From the NCBI GenBank assembly GCA_963765545.1, contig CAVXWW010000004.1, positions 1,426,001 to 1,490,000 of the forward strand: a stretch of 64,000 nucleotides of DNA, given 5' to 3'. The notes below the pieces were generated by a model. The model saw only the letters and a program-made list of their open reading frames with translations, was not told the DNA's origin and made no database searches. The stretch comes from JARRPM01 sp963765545 (lineage in GTDB: Bacteria; Pseudomonadota; Gammaproteobacteria; Pseudomonadales; Halieaceae). Below, piece after piece: positions 16,408-27,122 of this stretch; position 1 is the first letter of the stretch, and every line of letters starts with the position of its first letter. The position numbers and the translations under genes were made by a program.

Positions 16408-18195
16408 ATGCAACACGGCAATTTCGATGCGGACCCCGATAGCCGGATAAACTGGCAAATCATCAGGCACCTGATCCCCTACCTGCTGGAATCCCGCTAC
16501 CGTGTGGGTCTGGCACTGGTATTCCTGCTGCTGGCAAAGGGCGCCATCCTCCTCATACCCTTTTTGCTCAAGCACCTGGTGGACTCGCTGGACGGCCAGC
16601 CACTTGAAACCCTTGCTCCGGGCCTGCTGGTCGCGATGGTGCTGGCCTACGGCGCCGCGCGCTTCTCGAACGTCTTCTTTTCTGAACTGCGGGACACGGT
16701 GTTCGGGCGGGTCACCGAGCGTGCAATGCGCCGCATCGGGTTACAGGTCTTTCGCCACGTACACGCCCTCGACCTGGAATTTCACCTCAACCGGCGCACC
16801 GGGGCGCTGGCCCGGGAAATCGAGCGCGGCACGACCGGCATCAGTTTCCTGATGCGCTTTTTTGTGTTCAATATCGCCCCCACGCTGCTCGAAATTGCCA
16901 TGGTGGTGGGTATTTTCCTGTACAACTACAGCGTGACCTACGCCCTGATCACCCTGGTATCGGTGCTCGCCTACGGTTTCTTTTCGCTGCGGGCGACCGA
17001 GTGGCGCACCCAGTTCGTGCGGGAAATGAACGCGGCGGATTCCGCCAGCAACACCCGGGCCCTGGACAGCCTGCTTAACTTCGAAACCGTCAAATACTTC
17101 GGCAACGAGCGCTTTGAAGCCCGCCGCTATGACACCGAGCTGGAAAAATGGGAGCTGGCCCGCCGGCGCAACCGGCTCTCGCTGTTTGGGCTCAATGGCG
17201 GCCAGGCGCTGATCATCGCCCTGGCGCAAACCAGCATGATAGGCCTCGCTGCCTGGCAGGTGCGCAGCGGGGAAATTACCCTGGGTGACTTCATCCTGAT
17301 CAACCAGTTCATGCTGCAGCTGTTCCTGCCACTGGGCTTTCTCGGCTTCGTGTTCCGCGAGATCAAGGGCTCGATGGCCAATATTGAAAAAATGTTCGAG
17401 CTGCTGGCCTTATCACCGCAGGTGGTCGACAGGCCCGGCGCCGACGATCTGCAGATGAAGGGCGGCCGCATCGAGTTTGAGGGGGTCAGTTTCGGTTACG
17501 ACCCTGAGCGGGATATTTTGAAAAATGTCAGCTTTGCTATCGAACCCCGGGAGAAAGTCGCGGTGGTGGGCGCCAGCGGGGCCGGCAAGTCAACCCTGGT
17601 CAAGCTGCTGTTCCGGTTTTACGACCCGGTCAGCGGCCGCATCCTTATCGACGGGCAGGACATCGGGCAGGTCAGCCAGGCATCGTTGCGCCGGGCGATA
17701 GGCATCGTGCCGCAGGACACTGTGCTGTTCAACGACAGCATTTTCGAGAACGTTCGCTATGGCAATCCTAAGGCGTCAGATGAGGAGGTAGAGCAGGCGA
17801 TCCACCTCGCCCACCTGGACGCGTTTATACTCGCCCTGCCCAGGGGCCGCGACACCCTGGTGGGGGAGCGCGGCCTGAAGTTGTCCGGCGGTGAAAAGCA
17901 GCGCGTATCCATAGCCCGCACCATCCTGAAGCGTCCGCCTATCCTGGTATTTGACGAGGCCACCTCCTCACTGGACAGCAAGACCGAGCAGGCCATTCTT
18001 GCAGCCCTGCGTGAAATAGCCCGGGACCACACCAGCCTGGTCATCGCTCACCGGCTCTCCACTATTGTCGATGCTGACAGAATCGTGGTGCTGCACCAGG
18101 GCGAAATTGTCGAAAGCGGCACACACATGAAGCTTCTTGAACAAGGCGGGCACTATGCCGAATTGTGGCAGGCGCAGCAGCGACGGGAACACTAG
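16408..18195 (+). CDS. Atm1/HMT1-type ABC exporter (fused permease-ATPase)
   Basis: The 595-residue half-transporter has six hydrophobic segments in residues about 30-310, then a nucleotide-binding domain. Walker A is VGASGAGKST, the Q-loop is IVPQDTVLFND, the signature is LSGGEKQRVSIAR, Walker B is PILVFDEATSSLDSK, and the switch His is in IAHRLST. The stretch NFETVKYFGNE is typical of the Atm1/ABCB7 branch. Those proteins export glutathione-linked sulfur or metal compounds across the inner membrane. It would act as a homodimer. It ends 10 bases from the stop of the convergent lipoprotein gene. Confidence 0.92.
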   Translation: MQHGNFDADPDSRINWQIIRHLIPYLLESRYRVGLALVFLLLAKGAILLIPFLLKHLVDSLDGQPLETLAPGLLVAMVLAYGAARFSNVFFSELRDTVFGRVTERAMRRIGLQVFRHVHALDLEFHLNRRTGALAREIERGTTGISFLMRFFVFNIAPTLLEIAMVVGIFLYNYSVTYALITLVSVLAYGFFSLRATEWRTQFVREMNAADSASNTRALDSLLNFETVKYFGNERFEARRYDTELEKWELARRRNRLSLFGLNGGQALIIALAQTSMIGLAAWQVRSGEITLGDFILINQFMLQLFLPLGFLGFVFREIKGSMANIEKMFELLALSPQVVDRPGADDLQMKGGRIEFEGVSFGYDPERDILKNVSFAIEPREKVAVVGASGAGKSTLVKLLFRFYDPVSGRILIDGQDIGQVSQASLRRAIGIVPQDTVLFNDSIFENVRYGNPKASDEEVEQAIHLAHLDAFILALPRGRDTLVGERGLKLSGGEKQRVSIARTILKRPPILVFDEATSSLDSKTEQAILAALREIARDHTSLVIAHRLSTIVDADRIVVLHQGEIVESGTHMKLLEQGGHYAELWQAQQRREH

Positions 18196-18205
18196 CCGGG
18201 CCAGC

Positions 18206-19111
18206 TCAATCTGCGGGCGGCGCCAGCGTGTCATCATCGAATTGCACAGGCACAAACAGGGCCTTGTGATAGGTGACAACATCCGGTTCACCACTGGTGC
18301 GATACCAGGTGGGCGTCAGGGTGGAGCCCCAGAACGCGGTAACCCCGGCGCCGTAGGGTGAGAGCGGCAGCACCACGCTCCACTTTTTGCGCCCGGTCAT
18401 AACGCAGACCGACTCGCCACCGGCCTTGTTCTCGATGGTCGTTTCGCCGTCGGCGGCGCAGAGCCGGCGGGCCTCGCTGCGATCAGTGCCCACGTAGCGC
18501 AAATCCAGCGTGACCGGGACTTTTTCCCCGTCTTTTTTGACGTACAGGTAATCCCCGTCCCGGCGCGATTTCTCCAGGGTAAGGCTGATGGCGCTGGCAC
18601 CCGTCACCGGGTTGACCTGCAGGCTCAAATCGACCGCCGGGTTCTGGCCTGACCCCAGGCGCACGCTATTTGTGCATTCGAGTATCTGGTTGCCAAACTG
18701 CAGTGGAAAACTCGCAGTGGCCAGTACCTGCGTTTCATCCAGGGACTTGTCGATTCGCTGCACCTGCAGATCGCTGGAGGGGCCCAGGGTCGTTCGACAG
18801 CCCTCGCTCAGGTAGAGAGGGGTGCCGTTTTCAAAATCGTCCTGGCTTCTGTAAAACGCCAGGGTCAACTCACCGTTCGCATTGGTATCCAGCTTCATCA
18901 GCAGATGGCTGAGCGGGTTACCGTGAGCCTGGCGGCAGGGCTCGCCCTCCTCCCCGGGGCTACATTCATTGGGGTTAAGATCGTCCGTGGGATCGGCGGT
19001 GAGTGCCGTGTCAAAGCCGCCGTAATACGCGCCCAGGTAGGGCGCGAGAGCATCATCCTGCCGGCAGCCGGAGACTGAAACCAGTATGACCAACGCAAAA
19101 AACCTGAACAT
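18206..19111 (-). CDS. Hypothetical lipoprotein
   Basis: The 301 residues begin with a short lipoprotein signal and lipobox (VSVSGC). The rest is predicted soluble and mostly beta-like, with six cysteines after the lipobox (ECSPG, EPCRQ, EGCRTT, LECTN, RLCAAD, SVCVMTG) that could pair in the periplasm. I do not recognise the family. It faces the ABC exporter tail to tail and shows no operon partner. Confidence 0.7.
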   Translation of the reverse strand: MFRFFALVILVSVSGCRQDDALAPYLGAYYGGFDTALTADPTDDLNPNECSPGEEGEPCRQAHGNPLSHLLMKLDTNANGELTLAFYRSQDDFENGTPLYLSEGCRTTLGPSSDLQVQRIDKSLDETQVLATASFPLQFGNQILECTNSVRLGSGQNPAVDLSLQVNPVTGASAISLTLEKSRRDGDYLYVKKDGEKVPVTLDLRYVGTDRSEARRLCAADGETTIENKAGGESVCVMTGRKKWSVVLPLSPYGAGVTAFWGSTLTPTWYRTSGEPDVVTYHKALFVPVQFDDDTLAPPAD

Positions 19112-19368
19112 CTATACCTCCTCCCGGGGCCCTGGGCCGAACGCAACGACTTCGACCGGCACACTAGCTGTCCGGGCGGCCGATTGTCCAGTGGACTCAA
19201 GGCTTTGGCAAGCACGCTGGAAAAGTTTGATTATGGCAGACGGGAAAACCGGGATGCGGCGCTATACTTTACCACTGAGCACGCGGTGACAGACGCACCG
19301 ATGATGCACGACCAGGCCGGCTCAGCGACATGTCCCGGCATCCAGCGAACACGAACAGGCAGGGTATT

Positions 19369-20197
19369 GTGACCCTCAACGCACACGAATCGGCTACCCG
19401 ACTCCAGGCCCTGCGCACCGCCGTTGCTGGAGGCCTATGTTGATGAGGACCTGCACCAACTGCGGATTACCCTCAGGCGCCTGCGCAGTAACCTGAGGGA
19501 TGCCCGGGGCAAAAATGCCCGACGCTTACGGCGACAACTGGGTGCCCTCGCGCGCGCGACCAACAGCGCGCGAGATTGGGACACGCTGGTGACCAGCGCA
19601 CAGACACAGCTGCGGCCCGAGCAATTCCGTGCGCTGCAGCCGGCACTGCAAGCCAGCAGGGAAAAGGCACATGTGGCGGTTTACCGCATGTTCCACTCGC
19701 GCGACTGGCTCGCAGCCATCGCGGAACTCTCCAGTCATAGTGAGCAATCGGGATCAGCCACCGGTCTGAAAGCCATCACCCCCGGCGAGCTGAAAAAGAG
19801 ACTGAAGCGCGCCAGAGAATCGAGCCAGAAGGCAATCACCCACGACAAGGACAAGCACTGGCACAGGCTGCGAATTGCCATCAAGGAACTGCGCTATGCC
19901 CTCGACACCCGGGCCAACCTGTCACAGAACGCAGCGATGGCAGAGCTGGTTGAGCATTGCAAGTCACTACAGGGGCTACTGGGAGACTGGCACGACACTG
20001 TGGTGCATCGACATCTACTAACCCAGCTGTGCGAGGGAGTACCGCTTGATCCGGAAAAACCCGCGGGCAAAGCGGCGAATGCATTGCGCCAGGTTTTGGC
20101 GCTCAGGGGGCGGGAATGCCTCAGCCAGGTCAGGCGCACATTGCTGCGGCAGAAGTTCCGAGGCAAGGCAGTGAAAACGATTTTTGCAACCCGGTGA
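19369..20197 (+). pseudogene. CHAD-domain protein gene, interrupted by one frameshift near 19424
   Basis: Most of the product (from 19424) is a CHAD helical bundle with the conserved basic/His pattern: HQLRITLRRLRSNLRDA in the first half and HWHRLRIAIKELRYALDT in the second. CHAD domains bind polyphosphate. The expected N-terminus (ESATRLQALRTAVA) is in a different frame starting from a GTG at 19369, so one base is out near 19424. Downstream, on the other strand, is a CYTH gene, its usual functional partner. The frameshift belongs to a cluster in this stretch and may be a sequence error; the gene is then intact and about 275 residues long. Confidence 0.75.
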
Positions 20198-20260
20198 CGC
20201 GCTTCCCCCAATTTTGAATGCCGGGCCTTGGGAGAACGGGCAGCGGCGATCTAGACACCA

Positions 20261-20742
20261 TTAGCCGGTGTCTGTATCCCATTCGCAATAAGGGAATGTA
20301 GTACAGGCTATTATTGAAATACCGGCTGTCCGCCGTAACCTCCGCCCCTACCCAGGGCGGCAACGGGGGTTTCTCCTGTGGGCTGGACAGCTCAACCTCA
20401 GCAACGATCAGGCCGGCGTTTTGACCGGCAAATACGTCAATCTCCCATACATAGCCCTCGTAGTCGCGCAGGTAGCGCGTTTTGGCGATCACCCGGCCAC
20501 TCGCAGAACTCCTCAATCATCTGGCGCGCATCCGCAGGCGGAATTTCGTACTCGAACTCACTGCGCACAGCACCATCGTTGGGGCCTTTCAGGGTAAGCC
20601 AGGCTTTATCCGCCGTCTGGCGCACGCGCACCACCGCGTTTTTCCTGGCACTGATATAGCCCTGGGTTATTTCTATACCGTTCATCAATGGCCCGAGCCG
20701 AGCACTGTCCACCAGGTATTTTCGTTCGATCTCCTTGCCCAT
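20261..20742 (-). pseudogene. CYTH-domain protein gene, interrupted by two frameshifts
   Basis: The N-terminal part has the defining GKEIERKYLV (ExExK) followed by TQGYISARKNAVVRVRQT, a CYTH/triphosphate-tunnel enzyme. After about residue 80 the frame changes near 20500 to give GRVIAKTRYLRDYEGYVWEI and AEVELSSPQE. It changes again near 20300 to end with PYCEWDTDTG and a stop at 20261. Joined, it is about 160 residues, the normal length. CYTH proteins hydrolyse inorganic triphosphate or act on nucleotides. It converges with the CHAD gene. Confidence 0.75.
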
Positions 20743-20974
20743 AAAATACGCTCACTTATTCATGGTCGATGTCTTGTGTTTCCCACAGTGGACCTTGTGA
20801 GTGAGGGTATTCCACTTGTTATTGCGAGACAATTCACAGCCCAAACAATTACGCCGCAAATTTATCGTGTATCGGCAGCGGCTTCTGATACTGTTTCGCT
20901 CGGGGCGTCCCCGGGGTTTTTGACATGATCTTGCCATGCACGCCCAACCTGTATGAAACGAAAGGGAGTTTTAG

Positions 20975-23745
20975 GTGGAATTGATCAAAAAAGTCGGAAC
21001 AGTCGCCCTGTGCACCCTCGTGCTAAATCTCTCTGGATGTGGTTCCAGCGAGTCAGCTGCCGACCATGTTGCCCGGGCGAATACGTTCATTTCCAGCGCC
21101 GATTACAAATCGGCCACCATCGAGCTGAAGAATGCCTTGCAACTGGATAGCCAGTCCGCCGAGGCCCGCTTCCTGCTCGGAAAGATCTACCTCGAATCGG
21201 GCGATATTGCCTCTGCCGAAAAAGAGCTGCGGCGAGCCGTGCAACTGGGGTGGAAGGCGGACGATGTGCAACCGGCACTGGCACGCGCACTGCTGGCACA
21301 GGGTGAGTACGACAAGGTGCGGGAGATCAGTACCGCGGGGCTGTCCTCCGCAGTAGAGGCCCGCCTACTTGCCTCGCAGGCGCGTGCAGCCATGGCCCAG
21401 GGTGATACCTGGGAGGCTGAGGAGCTGATCGACAAGGCACTGGCCAGAGCACCGGACTCCACCGAAGCACTGCTTGCAAGTGCACGGCTCCTGGCCAGCC
21501 GCAATGAAGCTGGACGCCGCCAGCGCGGCAGTAGACCGGGTGATTGCACTGGATCCGGAAGAAGGCAGGGCCTGGAGCCTGCGCGGCGATATTCTCGCCT
21601 CGCGCCAGGATATCGCCGGCGCCATGGCCGCTTATGACAAGGCCATCGCGCTCCAGCAGAACAACTTCGGCGACCTGTTCAAACGGGCCGGGCTGAACCT
21701 GCAACAGGGCAATTTTGAAGCCGCCCAGGCCGATACCACCACCATGCTGGAAAAAGCGCCCCAGCACCCCGCTCCCAACTATATCCAGGGACTACTGCAC
21801 TACCAGGCAGGCAATTACGAAGAGGCCATCTCATCGCTATCAACTGCCGAACCCGCGTTCAAGCAGTACCCGCTTGCGCTCTTTTTCCTGGCCAGCGCCC
21901 AGCTGCAACAGGGCAATATGGACCAGGCGGCGGGCCTTGCGGGGCGTTTTCACAATATCGCACCGGATAACGTCACAGGGCCGCAAGCTGCTGGCCACCA
22001 TCCGCCTGCAACAGGGAAAAAATGACGAGGTCCAGACCTTGCTGCAGCCCGTGCTGGAGAGTATCCGGATGACATAGATGCACTGAACCTGGCCGCCAAC
22101 GCCCTGCTGCGCGACGGTAAAACCAATGAGGGCATAGAGCTGCTTTCCCGGGTGGCCACACTGCAGCCGGATTCACCGGTCGCGCAGGTGCGACTGGGCG
22201 CCGGGCTGCTGATGGGTGGCCAGGGCGATGCTGCCTCCCAGCATATGGAAACCGCACTGGAATTGAACCCTGAATTCCAGCAGGCCGACATACTGCTAGT
22301 ACTGAACCACCTGCAAAAGCGGGACTTCCCTGCCGCGATAGACGCCGCCAAGGCCTACCAGCGCCGCCACCTCACCAGCGTTACCCCCTACAACCTGCTC
22401 GGTAAGGTCTATCAGGAGGCGGGCCAGCCAGAGGAGGCCCGGGCGTCTTTTGAACGCGCCCTGGCACTGGATAGCGGCGACCCGGCTGCCAATCATAACC
22501 TCGCGCAGATGGCTATTGCCGACGAGGATCTGGCAGCGGCCCGCAAATACTACGACGCGGTACTGGCCGAGCATGAGGATTCCGTGCCCACCCTTATTCA
22601 ACTGGCCATGCTGGACGCCCGCGAAGGCAACGAAGACAGCCCTGGTCGCACACCTGGAACAGGCAACTGCGGCAGATGCCACGGCGCTGCAACCGCGGAT
22701 ACTGCTGGCACGCTTCTACCTCGGCAAAGGCAAGCCCGAGCGGGTCGCCCCGCTGTTCTCCGGCCTGAGTGAGCAGCAGCAAAAGACACCAGATGTACTG
22801 CGGGTTATGGCAATGGCGCAATTGGCCACAGGGATGCGAGCTCCGCGCAGTTCACTCTGGAACAGCTGCTGGATTCTGCACCCGACAGCGCGCCGGTGCG
22901 CCATATGATGGCCATGGCTGCGGCCGGAACAGGCGACAACAAGCGCGCGGCGCAAGAGCTGCAGAATGCGCTGGCGCTGGACGAGAACTATATCCCCTCA
23001 AGAATTGCACTGGCGCGGATCGCACTGGCCAGCGATTCGCCTGAACAGTTCGAACAACACCTGGAAAAACTGGTAGAGCTGGCACCGGACAATCCCGATG
23101 TCATACTGCTGCAGGCTGCCGCGAAACGCAACAGTGGCGATATGGCAGCCGCTCGCGATCTCGCTGAAAAGGCCTTCAGCATTGCACCATCGACCAGCAC
23201 GCTGATTGTGCTTGCAACCTACCAGGAAGCCGCCGGTGACCAGGAGGGTGCCTTGCAGCGCTACGGGCAGTGGCTGGATGAGCATCCGGAGGACATGGCG
23301 CCCGTATGGCGCTACGCCAACAGCCTGCAGCTTGCCAGCGACTGGACGAGGCGGGGCAACAGTATGACGGAGGTAATCAAGGCCGACCCGGACAATCCAT
23401 TGCCCTGAACAACCAGGCCTGGATTATCAGGAACGACGACCCCGCAACAGGCGCTGGAATATGCCCGCAGGGCGGCCGAGCTGGCGCCGGATTCCGCCGA
23501 CGTGCTGGACACTCTGGCCGTGGTCGAATATATCAACAAGGATTACCCACGCGCCCAGCGCAGTATCGAGCGGGCTCTGGAGGCCAACCCCACCCACCCT
23601 CCCTGCTCTACCACAGCGCCATGATCGCCGCCGCTCGGGCGACAAGGAGGCGGCAAAAGCCACACTGGAAAAGCTGCTGGCTTCCAATCCCGACTTTCCC
23701 GAAATTGCGGACGCACATGCGCTATTGGCTGAACTGAAACAATAG
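20975..23745 (+). pseudogene. prsT: PEP-CTERM system TPR lipoprotein PrsT, broken by about 11 frameshifts as written
   Basis: A GTG at 20975 with an AAGGGAG ribosome site starts a lipoprotein signal (LSGCG). TPR motifs then follow for about 920 codons, the usual PrsT length, ending with FPEIADAHALLAELKQ at 23745. To read it through, the frame must change near 21504, 21974, 22062, 22640, 22831, 23345, 23364, 23396, 23441, 23603 and 23634. Most changes are single bases in short G, C or T runs, and protein similarity continues on both sides. No in-frame substitution stop is apparent. PrsT is the TPR lipoprotein paired with exosortase loci. I judge a sequencing or assembly problem more likely than true decay. 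Confidence 0.75.
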
Positions 23746-23923
23746 TCTCCGGAATCGCGATTTGGCGACCAAGCGGGGCGAAGCGGCGCTCACCTTGTGA
23801 AAACCGCACAATGAAGGGCGTTTTTCGACTTTTCTGCCACTATTTCTGGCGTATCTTGCTACAAAAACGGTATCTAACACCCCTAGACCGGTATTTTTCC
23901 TTGCAGGCTACACGGCAATTGGC

Positions 23924-26696
23924 ATGAAGGGTTCAACTCAACGACGAACAACAGCTGGATACAGCGCGCGAAACGCCCTCTGGAGGGTGGCACTTTGCTG
24001 TGCGCTGCTGGCTGTCGCCGCCACGGCAACCACCAGTGCCCACGCCAAAAAACCCAAACCACCATCGCTCTTTTCGGAAAATACTGGCGAGGCGCGCGGC
24101 AAGCTGCCACGGCAGGCCATGCCGGGTAAATCGCGTGCAGTCAATATTAATCACAGCCACCTGCGCAGTGGCAGGCTTATGCTGAGATCTGCCGGGCGGT
24201 ATGAGAGTGGGTGCGATGCGTGACAGGCAGGAAGAGTTGGGGAACGGTCGCTTTTCCTGGGTGGGACATGCCATAGGCAACAGGGCCGAACGGGTAGTCA
24301 TCGGCGTCAGCGGTGACGCAGTGGCGGCCACCTTTTTCCGCAAGGGCAAGTTATTCAAACTGGAACCGCGCGCGGACGGCACTCACGTATTGAGCGAGGT
24401 CGCTACGGGCGGTCCTGCACCAGAACTTGACCCTGTGCCGGTGACAACACCCACACCAACTACAGAAACGGACCCCGCATCAACCGGCGCACTGACGCTG
24501 GGCCCCGCAACAGCAGCTGATGCGGGCCAGGATATCATCGATGTGATGGTCGCCTACACGCCGAAAGTACAGCAAATTTACGGGACAGCAGGGGCTGAAG
24601 CACTCATTATCCAGGCCGTTGCAGAGACCAACCAGGCCTATGCCAACAGCGGCATCAATCAACGCCTGAACCTGGTGCACTCACCGCTTACCAATTACAC
24701 CGAGTCCAGTGATATCTATGATGACCTGGCACGGCTGAGGTCTACCAATGACGACTACATGGACGACTTGCACGCCTTGCGCGACACCTACGGGGCGGAC
24801 CAGGTCAGTCTGCTGGCCGATGTGTCAAAGTATTGCGGTCTCGCCTATCGAATGAGCAACCTGTCTGCCGGCTTCGCATCCAGTGCATTCAGCGTCGTGA
24901 ACCATGACTGCGCCACCGGCTACTACTCCTTTGGTCACGAGCTCGGCCACAACCAGGGGGCCCAGCACGATCCGGCACACGGCAGCGGCGCAATTTATAG
25001 CTATGCTTACGGTTATCAGGCCCCGGCAGCCGGTTTTCGCACGATAATGGCATACAGCTGCAGCGGCTGCACCCGGGTCGACCATTTCTCCAACCCGAAT
25101 GTCCTCTACAATAACGCCCCCACCGGCGATGCCATCTACTCCGATAATGCGCGCGCCCTCAATACCACCGCCGCGACGGTCGCCGCATTCCGGGCACAGG
25201 TGCAACAACAGCCGCCCGATGCGCCCGCTGGACTGGAAGCAACGCCTGCCAGCGACAGCGAAATTCAATTGGACTGGGTAGATGCTTCCACCGACGAAAC
25301 CGGGTTCTACCTGGAACGCTCAGGCACAAATCAGAACTTCGTGCAGATCGCCTCGCTGCCGGCCGGCTCCACCGGCTACCTGGACGACAACCTGGCTGCG
25401 GACACGCTTTACTACTATCGAGCCCGCTCATTCAATAGTGCGGGCACATCGGACTACAGCGCTACCGCCATCACCGCTACTGATCCGGCGCCGGTAACCA
25501 CCCCCTCGGCCCCATCGGGGCTGACTGCAACCGCTACGGGTACAACCAGTATTTCACTGACCTGGACCGATAATTCCGACAACGAAACCGGCTTCACCGT
25601 GCAGCGCAGCCCCAACGGCAGCAGTGCCTGGGCGTCTATCGGCACCGTGGCAGCGAATGTGAGGAACTACAACAACTCCGGCCTGCAGGCCGACACGACC
25701 TACTATTACCGCGTACAAGCCTACAATGACTCCGGGGCATCCAGTAACAGCAATACCCGATCTGCTACCACTGATCCTGTACCGGAACCCATTCCTGCTG
25801 CACCTTCCGGGTTGAGCGCAAGCGCTGGGGGTACAACCAGTATTTCACTGACCTGGACGGACAATTCCGATAACGAAACGGGCTTTACCGTACAGCGCAG
25901 CCCCAACGGCAGCAGTGCCTGGGCGTCTATCGGCACCGTGGCAGCGAATGTGAGGAACTACAACAACTCCGGCCTGCAAGCCGACACGACCTACTATTAC
26001 CGCATACAAGCCTACAATGACTCCGGGGCATCCAGTAACAGCAATACCCGATCTGCTACCACTGATCCTGTACCAGAACCCATTCCTGCTGCACCTTCCG
26101 GGTTGAGCGCAAGCGCTGGGGGTACAACCAGTATTTCACTGACCTGGACGGACAATTCCGATAACGAAACGGGCTTTACCGTACAGCGCAGCCCCAACGG
26201 CAGCAGTGCCTGGGCGTCTATCGGCACCGTGGCAGCGAATGTGAGGAACTACAACAACTCCGGCCTGCAAGCCGACACGACCTACTATTACCGCATACAA
26301 GCCTACAATGACTCCGGGGCATCCAGTAACAGCAATACCCGATCTGCTACCACTGATCCTGTACCAGAACCCATTCCTGCTGCACCTTCCGGGTTGAGCG
26401 CAAGCGCTGGGGGTACAACCAGTATTTCACTGACCTGGACGGACAATTCCGACAACGAAACCGGCTTCACCGTGCAGCGCAGCCCTAACGGCAACAACTC
26501 CTGGCAAACGATTGGTACCGCAGGGGCTGGTGTTTCAAACTATCTGGATACCGGTCTTGAAGTCGACACAATTTACTACTACCGCCTGCAGTCCTATAAC
26601 GAGTCCGGGACATCCAACAACAGCAACAAAGCATCGGCCAGGACCGAGGCACCCCCAGCATCAAAGTATGTTCGCCAGCTGGGCTTTTTCCGCTAG
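23924..26696 (+). CDS. Secreted reprolysin-type zinc metallopeptidase with fibronectin type III repeats (one frameshift near 24190)
   Basis: A signal peptide (ATTSAHA end) is in one frame from 23924. The remainder is in another frame from about 24195, joined where RLMLR meets LPGGMRVGAM. After a propeptide-like region comes the catalytic domain with the zinc motif HELGHNQGAQHD (HExxHxxGxxHD, adamalysin/reprolysin type). From about 25200 to the end are five FnIII domains, the last four almost identical at the DNA level. The protein should be secreted and may act on surface polymers or proteins. It carries no PEP-CTERM sorting tail. The frameshift belongs to the nearby cluster and may be a sequence error. 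Confidence 0.8.
25500..26663 (+). repeat. Four 291-base tandem repeats encoding FnIII domains
   Basis: The same sequence recurs at exactly 291-base spacing (for example at 25540, 25831, 26122 and 26413). The second and third units are nearly identical; the first and fourth diverge towards the outer edges. Each unit encodes one FnIII domain plus a Pro-rich linker. Such homogeneity points to recent duplication or gene conversion. Confidence 0.9.
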
Positions 26697-27122
26697 CAAA
26701 GAAAACCTGGACCAAACCTGCCCTCAACTCGATCCGCTACCACTGATCCTGCACTGGAGCCCAGCCCCACCGACCCATCGGGGCTTGCGGGTCTGTAGGA
26801 CTGCCGGGTATTTAGTAGGCGCAACAGGAACGCTGCCCAGACAGAGCGCCCAACTGCATCTGGATGAGCTCCTCAGTAACCCTCGTTCATGTTAATCAAT
26901 GGAGGGGTGATCTGTCAGTAATTTTTACATACCGACGAATTTCCAGGCTAGCCGGCCACTTTAAAAAAACCCAACTCATTGTTTTTAAATGAATAGATTA
27001 GACTTGGCGAGCTACTTGCTTTTTAACGAGTAGGTCATAGATAAACTTTAACAATCTTAAGAGAGCACTGCGACAATGTTCCACATTGAGGAATACGTCC
27101 CAGTCACCAGAAGGACGCCATC
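26697..27122. other. Intergenic region with a remnant of a further FnIII repeat and the PEP-CTERM gene promoter
   Basis: From 26730 the sequence encodes RSATTDPALEPSPTDPSGLA, the linker of the preceding FnIII units. It is in the same frame as the peptidase gene but after its TAG stop, and is a degraded leftover of another unit. The right half holds a sigma-54-type motif at 27005-27020. No independent gene is visible. Confidence 0.6.
27005..27020 (+). promoter_or_regulatory. Candidate sigma-54 (-24/-12) promoter of the PEP-CTERM protein gene
   Basis: TGGCGAGCTACTTGCT keeps the GG and TTGC elements with the exact 10-base GG-to-GC interval, about 100 bases before the start codon. PEP-CTERM genes are known to be driven by RpoN together with the PrsK/PrsR two-component system, which supports the call. 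Confidence 0.55.

Noticed and set aside
16198..16575. Minus-strand open frame over the start of the ABC exporter
   Set aside because: It overlaps a clear gene on the other strand and lacks any motif.
23840..23885. Sigma-54-like TGGC...TTGC upstream of the metallopeptidase
   Set aside because: The interval between GG and GC is 8 bases instead of 10, so it does not qualify.
25500..26663. Possible CRISPR-like array because of regular repeats
   Set aside because: The 291-base units are coding, contiguous and have no spacers. They are FnIII domains.
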